From assembly GCA_965248335.1 (NCBI GenBank), contig CBDFIY010000003.1, forward strand, positions 248,001-312,000: a stretch of DNA of 64,000 nt, in the 5' to 3' direction. Positions 9,264 to 18,101 of this stretch are shown piece after piece. This DNA comes from CAKMZU01 sp965248335 (GTDB lineage: Bacteria; Pseudomonadota; Gammaproteobacteria; Pseudomonadales; DT-91). Numbering within the stretch: position 1 is the first letter of the stretch; every line of letters starts with the position of its first letter. Under the pieces are notes generated by a model, which did not search any database, was not told the origin of the DNA, and saw nothing but the letters and a program-made list of their open reading frames with translations. Made by a program: the position numbers and the translations under genes.

Positions 9264-9905
9264 TTATATATGACGCTGGGATTTTAGAGCAATGAGTTCT
9301 TTAAAGCGTCGAATAGCTCGCTCGTATTCCTTGTTGAGTTCAAATATATCATGCTCGTGTTTTTGGAGTAGCGATTCGGTCGATAAAATCTGTTTTTCGA
9401 GTTGCTTGATATGATCTTTTACCTGTTGACTGATTTTTGTGGAATTTCGTTCTTTCTGGGCGGCCTTACCATATTCTGTGTCGACTTCTGTGCGAACAGA
9501 TCGTAAATTGCTTTTAAGAATAGTAACACGTACATTCAATTCATCGGCTTTACGCCGTTGTTCGGCTTTAATATCAGAAGTAAAAGAAAACCGTTTTAAA
9601 AGCGATAAGTCATAGTTGTCCTTTTTTTTCTTCGCCCTTAAAAGCTTCTCTTGTTCGGCATTTTTGGATGCTTTTATGCGGTACTCTTCAGTGGTTAATT
9701 GCGGCAGGACTGTTTTGATGATGCGAGCATTCTTATCGATTATTTCATAGCCGCTAGCTGCATATTTAGCCGGTATATGATTATTGATCACGAGTGTGCC
9801 TTGCTCATTTTTGTACCGGAAAAGCTGCATGGCGAAGATGCTTTTGCTTGCCAGCAGCAGGCAAGCAAAGAGAATCAATACCAGTGGTTTATTGTGAGGT
9901 ACCAT
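9264..9905 (-). CDS. Exported coiled-coil protein with N-terminal DUF4124-like domain
   Basis: A signal peptide covers about residues 1-25 (hydrophobic run, then SIFAMQ). A short segment beginning LFRYKNEQGTLVINN resembles the DUF4124 domain, a small periplasmic domain often seen as Y/W-x-D/N-x-x-G. The remaining 150 residues are Lys/Glu/Arg-rich and predicted to form coiled coil. The role is unknown. The 5' end overlaps the 3' end of pyrE by 17 bp on the same strand, so it is likely co-transcribed with pyrE. Confidence 0.65.
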   Translation of the reverse strand: MVPHNKPLVLILFACLLLASKSIFAMQLFRYKNEQGTLVINNHIPAKYAASGYEIIDKNARIIKTVLPQLTTEEYRIKASKNAEQEKLLRAKKKKDNYDLSLLKRFSFTSDIKAEQRRKADELNVRVTILKSNLRSVRTEVDTEYGKAAQKERNSTKISQQVKDHIKQLEKQILSTESLLQKHEHDIFELNKEYERAIRRFKELIALKSQRHI

Positions 9906-10536
9906 AGGTCAGTCGGTAGTCGTTAATTTTTGTTATCAGCTCATGTTGATTATTATCAGCTAAGTAGTCAACAATATCCGTTAATTGGATGATACTTTTG
10001 ACGGCTATATCAAAGTCTTTTTCTACTTGCTGAATGGCTGACAGTTCCGTTGTGCCTTTTTCTTGACGATCAAGTCCAACAACGACGCCTGAGATCACGG
10101 CTTTCTTGTCTGCGACCAAGTTTGCGACTTCATGTATGGCTGTGCCAGCTGTAATGACATCGTCAATGACGAGTAGTTTTTTGCCTGTGACATCGGCCCC
10201 CACCAGTTGCCCACCTTCACCGTGGTCCTTTTTCTCTTTGCGGTTGTAAGTAAAAGGTTTATCGATGCCGTGATGCTCGTAAAGTGCGGCGGCGGTGAGT
10301 GCGCCGAGGGAGATGCCCTTGTAGGCAGGGCCGAAGATGATGTCGTAATCAAAATCTTGGGTTGCTATTAATTCAGCATAGCAAGTGGCGAGGGTGTGAA
10401 GTGCTTTACCTTGATACATAAGCCCCGCATTAAAAAAGTAGGGACTTTTTCTACCTGATTTCAAGGTGAACGCGCCAAACCCTAGTGCTTTTGCCTCTAT
10501 GGCAGTATTAATAAACTGCTTTTTGGACGAATCCAT
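9889..10536 (-). CDS. pyrE: Orotate phosphoribosyltransferase
   Basis: This enzyme converts orotate and PRPP to orotidine monophosphate in pyrimidine synthesis. The 215-residue length matches the bacterial enzyme. The PRPP-binding loop LLVIDDVITAGTAIHE and the flexible catalytic loop (RKEKKDHGEGGQLVGA) are intact. The gene is divergent from the crc-like gene, as in Pseudomonas. A 233-bp intergenic region holds the start signals for both; I see no pyrimidine attenuator. Confidence 0.97.
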   Translation of the reverse strand: MDSSKKQFINTAIEAKALGFGAFTLKSGRKSPYFFNAGLMYQGKALHTLATCYAELIATQDFDYDIIFGPAYKGISLGALTAAALYEHHGIDKPFTYNRKEKKDHGEGGQLVGADVTGKKLLVIDDVITAGTAIHEVANLVADKKAVISGVVVGLDRQEKGTTELSAIQQVEKDFDIAVKSIIQLTDIVDYLADNNQHELITKINDYRLTYGTSQ

Positions 10537-10769
10537 AACGATTTTTTCCGAAAGAAAACTGTAAATATTTAATAATTGAAAGCAACTATTCTGTTATACT
10601 CTTGTCGATACTATAGCTTCGAAATATTTATTTTCTATAGCTAAACCAAGATCCGAAGAATTATCTCAATATTAAGGATCACGGGTCAATTTCTGTTAAG
10701 GATAAAGTGGCTCTATTCACTTAAGAAAAATAACTTGATAGTCATAAGACCTCTAAGTAAAGGTAAAGT

Positions 10770-11543
10770 ATGCGTATTATCAATTTTTCTGCTGACGGTA
10801 TCCAATCAGCAAAAAACAAAGGCTTTTTTGAATGGTTAGCTAATCAAGATGCTGACTTGGTTTGTATTCAAGATTTGCGCGCCACCGAATTTGACTTGAC
10901 CAGCGATGCATTTTTCCCCGAAGGTTATTTCCCTTATTTTTTTGATAACCCTGATGGTTTGAATGGGGTTGCCATTTATACGCGTAGTTTGCCTAAAGCT
11001 ATTATGTCAGGCCTCGGCTTTGCTGATTTTGATGCAGAAGCACGGTTCATTCAAGCTGACTTTGAGCATATCAGTATCGGTTCCATTCTTGTGCCGCAAT
11101 CATTTATCAATGAACCCAGCTCCCTTGAGCGTAAAGCACAGTTTTTTGATTTGCTTTATGCCCATTTTGATAAAATCCGCAATAAACGCCGGGAATTCAT
11201 TTTCGCGGGCAACTGGCATGTTGCGCATGATTTCAAAGATGTCGAAAACAAAAATCTCGGCGATACTCCCGGCTTTTTATCTGAAGAAAGGCGATGGTTT
11301 GATGAGATTCAGCATCAGCTGGGTTATGTGGATGCGTTTCGTGAGATTAATCAAGACGATGACGAGTTTTCATGGTGGCCTAGCTTTGATCAAAGCGGCT
11401 GGCGAGTGGATACGCAGATTGTCTCTGAAGGAATGAAAAAACATATCGAGTACGGCACGATTTATAAAAAACAGAAATTTTCTAGTCATGCGCCGGTGAT
11501 TATGGATTATGATTTTTTGTTGTCTGAAGATAACGATTATTGA
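10770..11543 (+). CDS. crc: Crc-like protein (catalytically degenerate exonuclease III homologue)
   Basis: This 257-residue protein has the exonuclease III/APE fold but lacks its catalytic residues. The ExoIII LQE motif reads CIQDLRAT, the GDxNxA motif reads AGNWHVAH, and the C-terminal SDHAP motif reads SSHAP. Pseudomonas Crc has the same kind of losses. The segments around SGLGF, TPGFLSEERRWFDE and FSWWP also match my memory of Crc. In Pseudomonas, Crc works with Hfq to repress translation of catabolic mRNAs. Its position divergent from pyrE and upstream of rph/yicC is the Pseudomonas arrangement, which strengthens the call. The AAGG sequence a few bases upstream supports the ATG. Confidence 0.85.
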   Translation: MRIINFSADGIQSAKNKGFFEWLANQDADLVCIQDLRATEFDLTSDAFFPEGYFPYFFDNPDGLNGVAIYTRSLPKAIMSGLGFADFDAEARFIQADFEHISIGSILVPQSFINEPSSLERKAQFFDLLYAHFDKIRNKRREFIFAGNWHVAHDFKDVENKNLGDTPGFLSEERRWFDEIQHQLGYVDAFREINQDDDEFSWWPSFDQSGWRVDTQIVSEGMKKHIEYGTIYKKQKFSSHAPVIMDYDFLLSEDNDY

Positions 11544-11561
11544 TAGCGATATTTAACCTCT

Positions 11562-12260
11562 ATGAATGTCTTATGGGTGGCTCTATTCAGTAGCATATTG
11601 CTTTATAGTGTTTTGGCTGTCCAGCAAGTGAAGGCTGCAGTAGGTGATGTTGTGAGCAAAAGAACGGCTTTCGAAAAGGTGCGGGACGCCTGTCTTCCTT
11701 ATCTGTCTATATCAGCGCGCGAGTTTGAAAAAGCAGCCTATAATGAAAAAAAAGAAGATGAGTTAGTAAGCCGAGCGAAGGTCGCACTTGGCCATAAAAG
11801 TTATGACGTACAAACTAGTGTGGCTAGGAAGCTAAAGGCGATTAGCTTTGTTGGGGGTACTGAAGATCATGAATGCAATTTAGTAAACTCGATATTAGAC
11901 AATGGTCTAACGTATCATGAAGAAAAAAAGAGGCATGAAGAAGAAGCAAAAAAAGCGAGTAAAAAAAGGGAAAAACTTGTTCGTAATCAGTCGTTTGATG
12001 TGAGGGTGCCAAAATTGGAGGATCAGCATAATGAGCATGGTGCTAGGCTTAAATCTCTAGAAGACGAAAACTTAAACCTGAGGGGAACGGTTTCATATCT
12101 AATGAGTATATTAGGTCTAAAATCTCCAGTTGTTTCCGAATTAGAGCCAGTTTATCAGGAATTAAGGCCTAAGACATACCTTCTAGGAGGAAGTCAGAAA
12201 GTGGTTGATATTTCCAATCATTCCACCACCCGAAAATTAAGGCTCTCAACGCGTATTTAG
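11562..12260 (+). CDS. Hypothetical exported coiled-coil protein
   Basis: Unrecognised, 232 residues. A signal peptide or anchor spans about residues 1-25 (hydrophobic run ending QVKAAVG). Two Cys (DACLPY, HECNLV) could form a disulfide. A highly charged segment (about 125-150) and a heptad-like segment LEDQHNEHGARLKSLEDENLN (residues ~153-173) suggest coiled coil, perhaps a trimer or dimer stalk. It lies 18 bp after the crc-like gene and could be co-transcribed. The ribosome-binding site is weak. The position corresponds to a small hypothetical gene between crc and rph in Pseudomonas, but I cannot confirm homology. Confidence 0.55.
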   Translation: MNVLWVALFSSILLYSVLAVQQVKAAVGDVVSKRTAFEKVRDACLPYLSISAREFEKAAYNEKKEDELVSRAKVALGHKSYDVQTSVARKLKAISFVGGTEDHECNLVNSILDNGLTYHEEKKRHEEEAKKASKKREKLVRNQSFDVRVPKLEDQHNEHGARLKSLEDENLNLRGTVSYLMSILGLKSPVVSELEPVYQELRPKTYLLGGSQKVVDISNHSTTRKLRLSTRI

Positions 12261-12326
12261 TGCCAATGTTTTCTTTTTTTATTTGACTGGATAAACATAG
12301 ACACAAAAGTTGAGCTGTTCGCAGTT

Positions 12327-13043
12327 TTATTTTAAGGCATTTTTTTGGTGTACAAAGAGTTCGGTAATTCCTGATTTTGCTAGATTTAGTAAACCTTGAA
12401 GCTCCTCTTCTGAAAACGTTTTTCCTTCCGCTGTACCTTGAATTTCAACAAAGCCACCTGCACTTGTCATCACGACATTCATGTCGGTTTCTGCGGAAGA
12501 ATCCTGTTCGTAATCAAGGTCTAGCACGAGTTTGTCACCTACCACGCCAACGGAAACCGCAGCAATAAGGTGTTGCATAGGGTTACTCTTCAATACTTTT
12601 TTCTCAATCAAGCTTTGAAAAGCATCAGCTAGCGCCACTGAAGCACCAGTGATTGAAGCAGTACGTGTGCCGCCATCAGCTTGTAACACATCACAGTCAA
12701 CGGTGATGGAGATTTCGCCAAGTGCTTCTAGATCAACAGCAGCACGCAAACTGCGACCAATGAGGCGTTGAATTTCAATCGTTCTTCCCGATTGTTTTCC
12801 TGCTGCAGACTCACGCCTCATTCGTGAATGTGTAGAGCGGGGAAGCATACCGTATTCTGCGGTAACCCAGCCTTTCCCAGAGCCGCGCAAAAATCCTGGA
12901 ACCTTATCGGCAACACTGGCGGTGCAAAGTACTTTGGTTTCACCAAACTCAACGAGAACAGAGCCTTCGGCATGTTTGGTGTAGTTTCTAGTGAGAGTGA
13001 CAGGACGCATTTCGTTCGGCTGTCTCTGTGTTGAATCTGACAT
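12327..13043 (-). CDS. rph: Ribonuclease PH
   Basis: This phosphorolytic 3'-5' exoribonuclease trims tRNA 3' ends. At 238 residues it matches the family (E. coli 238). Visible hallmarks are the N-terminal PVTLTRNYTKHAEGSVLVEFG, LIGRSLRAAVDL, DCDVLQADGGTRTASITGA and a C-terminal region typical of the family. It is divergent from yicC across about 96 bp, the standard rph/yicC arrangement. Confidence 0.97.
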   Translation of the reverse strand: MSDSTQRQPNEMRPVTLTRNYTKHAEGSVLVEFGETKVLCTASVADKVPGFLRGSGKGWVTAEYGMLPRSTHSRMRRESAAGKQSGRTIEIQRLIGRSLRAAVDLEALGEISITVDCDVLQADGGTRTASITGASVALADAFQSLIEKKVLKSNPMQHLIAAVSVGVVGDKLVLDLDYEQDSSAETDMNVVMTSAGGFVEIQGTAEGKTFSEEELQGLLNLAKSGITELFVHQKNALK

Positions 13044-13139
13044 ATGAGTTTCCTAAGTATTGGAAGAAAATTGGGAGACGCGAATCTACTGAAATCAGAT
13101 ATAATTCGCAAGTTATCATTTCCTAGAAAGGCTTTAACA

Positions 13140-14013
13140 ATGCTAAAGAGTATGACTGCTTTTGCACGTAATGAAAAAACCTTCGATTGGGGGCGCGTGG
13201 TGTGTGAATTGCGGGCTGTGAATCATCGATATCTGGATATGAGCTTTAAGCTTTAAGCTTTCAGGCTCAGTGAGGAGTATGGAGTCAGCCATGCGAGAGA
13301 CGATGAAAAAATGCTTACAGCGTGGAAAGGTCGAGTGTTTTTTACAGGTTGATCTTCAGGCAGGAGAGCAGCAGCAAATATCCGTCAATTTGCCATACCT
13401 TCGAGCGCTGTTGGATGCTAATGGTGAGATCTATACGCAGATGCAGGTGGCGACAGAAGAAAAAGCAAGTACATTCTTAGGCTGGCCGGGTGTGGTTAAT
13501 GCGGGAGGCTCTTTGCCGGACGATTGTGAAGATCAAATGCTTAGTTTATTTGTAGATACCCTTGATCAATTAGTCAGTCATAGACAGCGAGAAGGCATTG
13601 AGCTTGTAAAATTTATCGGATTGCGTTTAGTGAGCATCGAGCAACTGATTGATGATCTGAGTAAGCAATTGCCTGAGATGATTGTGCAGCAGCAAGCTAA
13701 GGTTACGGCAAAGATTGAGCAATTACAGGTTGCCATTGATCAAGATAGACTGATGCAAGAATTAGTATTTTTAGCGCAAAAAGCGGATGTTTCTGAGGAG
13801 TTGGATCGCGTTTCAGCACACCTTAAGGAGATTTCTATCGTCATCAAGCAAGGTGAGCCCTGTGGTAGGCGGTTAGATTTTTTGATGCAGGAGCTTAATA
13901 GGGAGGCCAATACGCTTGGTTCAAAATCCATAAATATTGCGACAAGTCAGGCTTCGATTGAGTTGAAGGTGTTGGTTGAGCAAGTACGCGAGCAGGTTCA
14001 GAATATTGAATAA
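13140..14013 (+). pseudogene. yicC: YicC-family endoribonuclease, frame broken by 7-bp duplication
   Basis: YicC proteins are stress-associated endoribonucleases. The 5' part starts at ATG 13140 (MLKSMTAFARNE) and stops at 13254-13256. The rest continues in another frame from about 13257 to 14013 with all C-terminal hallmarks (KADVSEELDRVSAHL, LGSKSINIATSQASIELKVL). The break lies in three near-perfect 7-bp repeats, AGCTTTA-AGCTTTA-AGCTTTC, at 13242-13262. Removing one copy gives an unbroken 288-residue protein that aligns without gaps to the E. coli YicC region YLETYFRLPEQFRSLE. The damage is therefore recent or reversible. The downstream part could start at GTG 13270 but would lack the conserved N terminus. 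Confidence 0.88.
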
Positions 14014-14026
14014 CAAGTTGTATCCG

Positions 14027-16987
14027 TTAGGGACTGTGAAAATCTAAAGGTGTAATGTCTTCTGCCGCCGTGCGTTGTAAGCCTTCAATGCCTTTAAACG
14101 CATTAATACTGTCTTCAAAGTTATTGCTAAGAATCCTTTCATCTTCTATCCATTTTCCTTCTTTGTTCATAATAATGGCGCTGTATGTCAAGTTGTCTAT
14201 TTCTACGTCGGCAAAGTGGGGGAGTGCGAGCCAGAAATTAAGGGCGTTATCTTCATCAATCTCAGGGCGTATTTGCTCACCGAGGATTTCAAAATTGCCC
14301 TGAGGGTTTTGAATGGCTAGGTTTATTGCCTGTGGTGTGATGATGAGTTGGAATCGCTGCCAGTGGAATTGCTTATTTTGGGTAGAGTTGTCCAGTAACG
14401 GATTAAATTGAGCCCTGTTTGATGGGTATTGGTAGGCTGTTTTTTTATGCAGGCTAAAACCAAGAACGGGTGCGTGTACTGATGACATGTTTGAGTCGAG
14501 GGGGTTTTGATCTTCGGTATATCGCCACTGCCAAACTTGGTTAGTTTCTATTTCATCATCGTTTGCAAATAGTGCCGCTTTGATCTTTGATAGGCCAATT
14601 CCCCACCGGTGCTTACTGTCGCGATTCAGCAAGTCAAAAGTAAGTCGATACGTTGTATTACGCAGGGTAGACGTAGTGAACTTAAAATATCGGAAAACGC
14701 GATCACTCCCCTTGTCACCGTATGCGCCCCAATAGTTGAAATTATAGCTACTAAGGGAGCTGCGTTTTTCACGTTGTGCGAATGGGGCAGCTTTTAATTG
14801 AGCAGTATGATTTTGAAGTCCGTTGCTGTTGAAAGATGTTGATGAAAGGTGTCGAGAAAAAGCATTAACCGGTTTGAAATGGAAACTATGCTCAAGGTTT
14901 CCGCTCTCCAGTTGAAGCCCTGCAAGGCTTTTGATGGTTTCAGGGTTTATTTTAATTTGGTAGTTGTTGTTTGTGCTGAACCAAGTAGGAGCAACTCGGC
15001 CAATTTTTTTGTTTAGAGCCTCAGTCGTCGTCAGGGTGGGAAACATTGAGAGCTGAGATTGGTGCCAAAAGGGCAAAAAACTGATTGTCTTGTTTTTTTG
15101 CTTAAAAGTTAAGGCTTGCATAACAGAGCGCTGATCAATGGGATGAGGAAACTTAATACTAATCTGGTTGTGCTGATAAGGGTTGATTAGCCAGCGAGTG
15201 ATATCTGTTGTTGATGCTATTTGCGTAGGGCTAATCAATGGATGAAGCGAGAGCATGTCAATAGCATGATTGTCGCTGGCCACAAAAGGGGGAAGTAAGA
15301 TTGTATCCAGATTGCTAAGAGACGGGGTGTCCGTGTTGAATGAAGCTAAAAAAGCAGTATCATTTTGTAAATCTGTACCGGCTACCCAGCCTTTTTGAGA
15401 GGTGGGTCGGAAAAGATCGATCTGACTTAGATTCGGCATCTGAAGGTCAAAGGGCTTTGTACCATTTAATGGGAAGAGTTGGAGGTATTGACCACCCTTT
15501 TTGTGGTTAATTTTAAATGCATGGGTATCGTTGATTGCATCGAAATCACAGTTTCCGTTAAGTAACGGCTCTTGCTTAAAGGGTACAACTTGAACGAGTA
15601 AATTACCTACACAGCCTAAAACGTGGTTTTTTGTAGAGAATAACCGAGAGACTTTGTAACCATCCCATGTGAGCGGGGTTTGAGCGATGCCCGCACCGAA
15701 AGCGTTAAGTAAATGCCCGTCGACAAATAATGTGCTGCTTTCATCAACCTGATAATTGTCAGCGTATTGGCTCGATGCAGGAACACTGAGAAGCTTTCCA
15801 TCCTTATACAGCTTTAAGCTTTTACTGATTTTTTTGCTTTGCAGAGTGGCTCGAGAGCTATAAGCAAAATTTCCGCTAGGGAAAATGACATAACTATCAA
15901 AGGTATCGTTTTCAGAGGGTGTGATGATAGAAATATTGCCATGCTGATCAATTTTGTTGAGCTGACTGTAATGCCCAATAAAATTATGTGTACTGATATA
16001 GCGATTACTAAAGGCATCAAACTGTAAAGGTCGCAGCCCTTTTTTGATGTTATCGAAGGGGAGGGTGTTTCTCGTTTCGGGTTCAATCCATGGAATGGTA
16101 ACTTTGATAGGGATGTTGATGCCAGCGATAGTGGCAGATGCATCAACCTGCCTGTTGCCAGTTAGGCAGCTGAGTGCTTGGGTTGACCGATGGTAGGCCA
16201 GTATGGAACAGAAAAAAAGATGCTTTTTAAAAAGACGCTGTATGCCATTAGCGAGTGATGTGGCGGGGATGTGAGGTGTTTCATGGGTTGTGCCTCCGAT
16301 CGAAATAGTATTAATGCACACCTGCATGTCAGTGGTATCAGGTAGGTAAGTAAGATACCCACCTTGGGTGCAATGGTCATCGGTGGCTACGTAGTAATCG
16401 TATGTAAAATAGGCTTCTTTACCGAATCGTTTTTTGAGTTCGTTGAGTGTTAAAGGAAAATTCATCTCAAAGGTTCTTCCTACGAGCGGGGTTTGCCAAG
16501 TTAATTCAGTTGAATCGTTGAGACTGATGTGATCGCTCAAATAGGTGGATTTTGCCGAGTGTTCTTTGTTGGCACTGAGATGAAAGTAAAGCGATTCTTT
16601 GTCAGGGCTCAGCACCATATAATTAATACGAAGTGGCTCGATATTTTGGATGGGTAAGAATACGTTTTTTTTGTCATCGATAGCGAGAAGATTGCTATCG
16701 CCTCTATAGCTAAAATTAGCCTGTGTGGCTTCATCAAGTTTGTTTTGATACAGAATCAAATGGACTGAAGGATGGATATTGATTACGGGTGTGTCATTGT
16801 TATTAATTTGTATGTCGGTAACGGCATTTTGCTTATCTTGCGTGGGCAGCCTTTCTGATAGTAGTCCGGCTACTAAGACCTCAGGAGAGTGAGTGCTTTT
16901 TTTAGCATGTATATTTTTATTGCTGTCGCAGGCTGTCAGGTGAAGGAAAAATACTAGGGTGGCCGGTAGTAGGCGTAGCGTAATCAT
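14027..16987 (-). CDS. Large lipoprotein of unknown function with SbsA/Big_5-like domain
   Basis: A lipoprotein signal peptide ends in LTAC with Cys20 as the lipidated residue; the next residues (DSN) favour inner-membrane retention in enteric rules, which may not apply here. The 986-residue body is Asn/Thr/Ser-rich. The middle (residues ~320-600) has many short beta segments with Ser-Asn-Asp turns, compatible with a propeller. Around 605-715 a segment (INPYQHNQISIKFPHPID) resembles an SbsA Ig-like (Big_5) domain. The last 250 residues, ending near ADVEIDNLTY, suggest a lectin/LamG-like sandwich. I do not recognise a specific family. It is convergent with yicC, 13 bp away. Confidence 0.7.
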   Translation of the reverse strand: MITLRLLPATLVFFLHLTACDSNKNIHAKKSTHSPEVLVAGLLSERLPTQDKQNAVTDIQINNNDTPVINIHPSVHLILYQNKLDEATQANFSYRGDSNLLAIDDKKNVFLPIQNIEPLRINYMVLSPDKESLYFHLSANKEHSAKSTYLSDHISLNDSTELTWQTPLVGRTFEMNFPLTLNELKKRFGKEAYFTYDYYVATDDHCTQGGYLTYLPDTTDMQVCINTISIGGTTHETPHIPATSLANGIQRLFKKHLFFCSILAYHRSTQALSCLTGNRQVDASATIAGINIPIKVTIPWIEPETRNTLPFDNIKKGLRPLQFDAFSNRYISTHNFIGHYSQLNKIDQHGNISIITPSENDTFDSYVIFPSGNFAYSSRATLQSKKISKSLKLYKDGKLLSVPASSQYADNYQVDESSTLFVDGHLLNAFGAGIAQTPLTWDGYKVSRLFSTKNHVLGCVGNLLVQVVPFKQEPLLNGNCDFDAINDTHAFKINHKKGGQYLQLFPLNGTKPFDLQMPNLSQIDLFRPTSQKGWVAGTDLQNDTAFLASFNTDTPSLSNLDTILLPPFVASDNHAIDMLSLHPLISPTQIASTTDITRWLINPYQHNQISIKFPHPIDQRSVMQALTFKQKNKTISFLPFWHQSQLSMFPTLTTTEALNKKIGRVAPTWFSTNNNYQIKINPETIKSLAGLQLESGNLEHSFHFKPVNAFSRHLSSTSFNSNGLQNHTAQLKAAPFAQREKRSSLSSYNFNYWGAYGDKGSDRVFRYFKFTTSTLRNTTYRLTFDLLNRDSKHRWGIGLSKIKAALFANDDEIETNQVWQWRYTEDQNPLDSNMSSVHAPVLGFSLHKKTAYQYPSNRAQFNPLLDNSTQNKQFHWQRFQLIITPQAINLAIQNPQGNFEILGEQIRPEIDEDNALNFWLALPHFADVEIDNLTYSAIIMNKEGKWIEDERILSNNFEDSINAFKGIEGLQRTAAEDITPLDFHSP

Positions 16988-17098
16988 TTCGTCCTTGATG
17001 CCTCAATAACATGCTTGTGTGTTTCATTCTAGACAACGACAAGGAAAAATTACCAGCAGGCGCGACGTTTTGATATTGAGGAAAACAAAAATAATTTG

Positions 17099-17126
17099 GG
17101 AACTTTTCTTAATGGCGCATCTCAAA
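17099..17126 (+). promoter_or_regulatory. Sigma-E/AlgU-type promoter
   Basis: GGAACTT at 17099-17105 is followed after exactly 16 bp by TCAAA at 17122-17126. This fits the extracytoplasmic stress sigma factor pattern (GAACTT, N16, TCnnA) of RpoE/AlgU. It points into a stretch without a plus-strand protein gene that ends in a strong intrinsic terminator 80-100 bp downstream. Confidence 0.65.
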
Positions 17127-17132
17127 GTAGTT

Positions 17133-17231
17133 GATAGTGGCAAATGGAGTGGCGGTATCCCCTATACCTCACTTCATTGTGTTGATAAGTCAACACACTT
17201 TCAGCCGGTGTTTCTTGCGCCGGCTTTTTTA
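17133..17231 (+). ncRNA. Candidate stress-induced small RNA at the Spot 42/ErsA position
   Basis: A roughly 100-nt transcript is predicted from about 6-8 nt after the sigma-E-type -10 element to the T-run at 17225-17230. It contains a single-stranded C-rich stretch (TATCCCCTATACC), a perfect hairpin TGTGTTGA-taag-TCAACACA at about 17179-17198, and the terminator hairpin AGCCGG/CCGGCT. It is convergent with the 3' end of engB. That is the chromosomal position of Spot 42 in E. coli and of the AlgU-dependent ErsA RNA in Pseudomonas, both between polA and engB. polA is not here. Homology is inferred from position and architecture, not from alignment. Confidence 0.6.
17203..17231 (+). terminator. 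Rho-independent terminator of candidate sRNA
   Basis: AGCCGG at 17203-17208 pairs with CCGGCT at 17220-17225, with an 11-nt loop, followed directly by a run of T. It serves the plus strand, where no protein gene precedes it. Confidence 0.8.
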
Positions 17232-17248
17232 TGCATATTTTTTGATGT

Positions 17249-17857
17249 TTAGTTATCGAGTGTTAACCATTCATTGAGCACCCTTTGCAATTCATCAATA
17301 CCTTGTTTTTTGGGCGAAGAAAATAGCTGGATGCTGGTGAGTGGGAATTCTTCCAGCTGTTTCTTAGCTTTAAAGAAGTCATTGCGTGCCTGGTTGGGTT
17401 TCAGTTTATCCGCTTTTGTGAGTAATATGTGGATGGGAAGCTCACTTTGTTTCGACCAGTTTATCAGCATCCAGTCAAAATCTTGGAAAGGTTGCCTGAT
17501 ATCCATAAGAAGAATAAGGCCGCGTAATGTCAGCCTTTCTTCTAAATACTGATTCAAGTGTTTTTGCCAGTTCAGTTTTGTAACCAACGGAACTTTTGCA
17601 TAGCCATAACCGGGTAAATCTACGAGTCTTATGGGGATATCATTTAATGGATTGTCGAAAAAATTAATGAGTTGCGTTCTTCCCGGCGTTTTCGATGTTC
17701 GAGCTAGTTTTTTGTTGTCAGTCAGCGCGTTGATGGCTGAAGACTTTCCTGCGTTGGAGCGCCCTGCAAAGGCAACTTCCGCACCGTTATCTAGCGGGCA
17801 TTCACCTAGGTCCGGTGCGCTGGTTAAAAAAGAAAACTGCCGAAAATCAAGGGCCAT
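17249..17857 (-). CDS. engB: Ribosome biogenesis GTP-binding protein EngB/YsxC
   Basis: This small GTPase is needed for assembly of the large ribosomal subunit. The 202-residue protein shows G1 (GRSNAGKSSAINAL), G2/switch (TPGRTQLINFF), G3 (DLPGYGYAKVP) and G4 (LLTKADKL). The length is typical. It is transcribed away from the cytochrome c4 gene and towards the candidate small RNA. Confidence 0.97.
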   Translation of the reverse strand: MALDFRQFSFLTSAPDLGECPLDNGAEVAFAGRSNAGKSSAINALTDNKKLARTSKTPGRTQLINFFDNPLNDIPIRLVDLPGYGYAKVPLVTKLNWQKHLNQYLEERLTLRGLILLMDIRQPFQDFDWMLINWSKQSELPIHILLTKADKLKPNQARNDFFKAKKQLEEFPLTSIQLFSSPKKQGIDELQRVLNEWLTLDN

Positions 17858-18101
17858 GTGTAGAAATCCAGAAAGGGTGTTTTATTTGATGGGTGAGTTT
17901 CTATATAATCTCCTCATAATTATATCGCGTGCGTATCCAAACAGCTACGCATAAGAACAGACCAATAAAAACAATGGCCACGAATCAGCTGCAGTCATGA
18001 AAAAGGCGGCAGTACTCAACTCATAAATTAGCGGTGTCAGATTAGCTAAGCATTGAGTGCCTGCAAAGGACGGGGCCAGGGACGACAAGAGAAAAAACGG
18101 T

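Noticed and set aside
10600..10660. CTATAGCT direct repeat in the pyrE/crc intergenic region as an operator
   Set aside because: Two copies of an A/T-rich octamer are weak evidence and no known regulator matches.
13044..13139. N-terminal extension of yicC from ATG 13044
   Set aside because: YicC proteins begin at MLKSMTAFAR; the extension is not conserved and would overlap the rph promoter region.
17019..17252. 77-residue plus-strand ORF overlapping the sRNA candidate
   Set aside because: Composition is not protein-like, there is no ribosome-binding site, and it runs through the sigma-E-type promoter, hairpins and terminator.
18057..18101. Upstream GTG start for cytochrome c4
   Set aside because: It would place 15 charged residues before the signal peptide; ATG 18102 starts a normal signal peptide.
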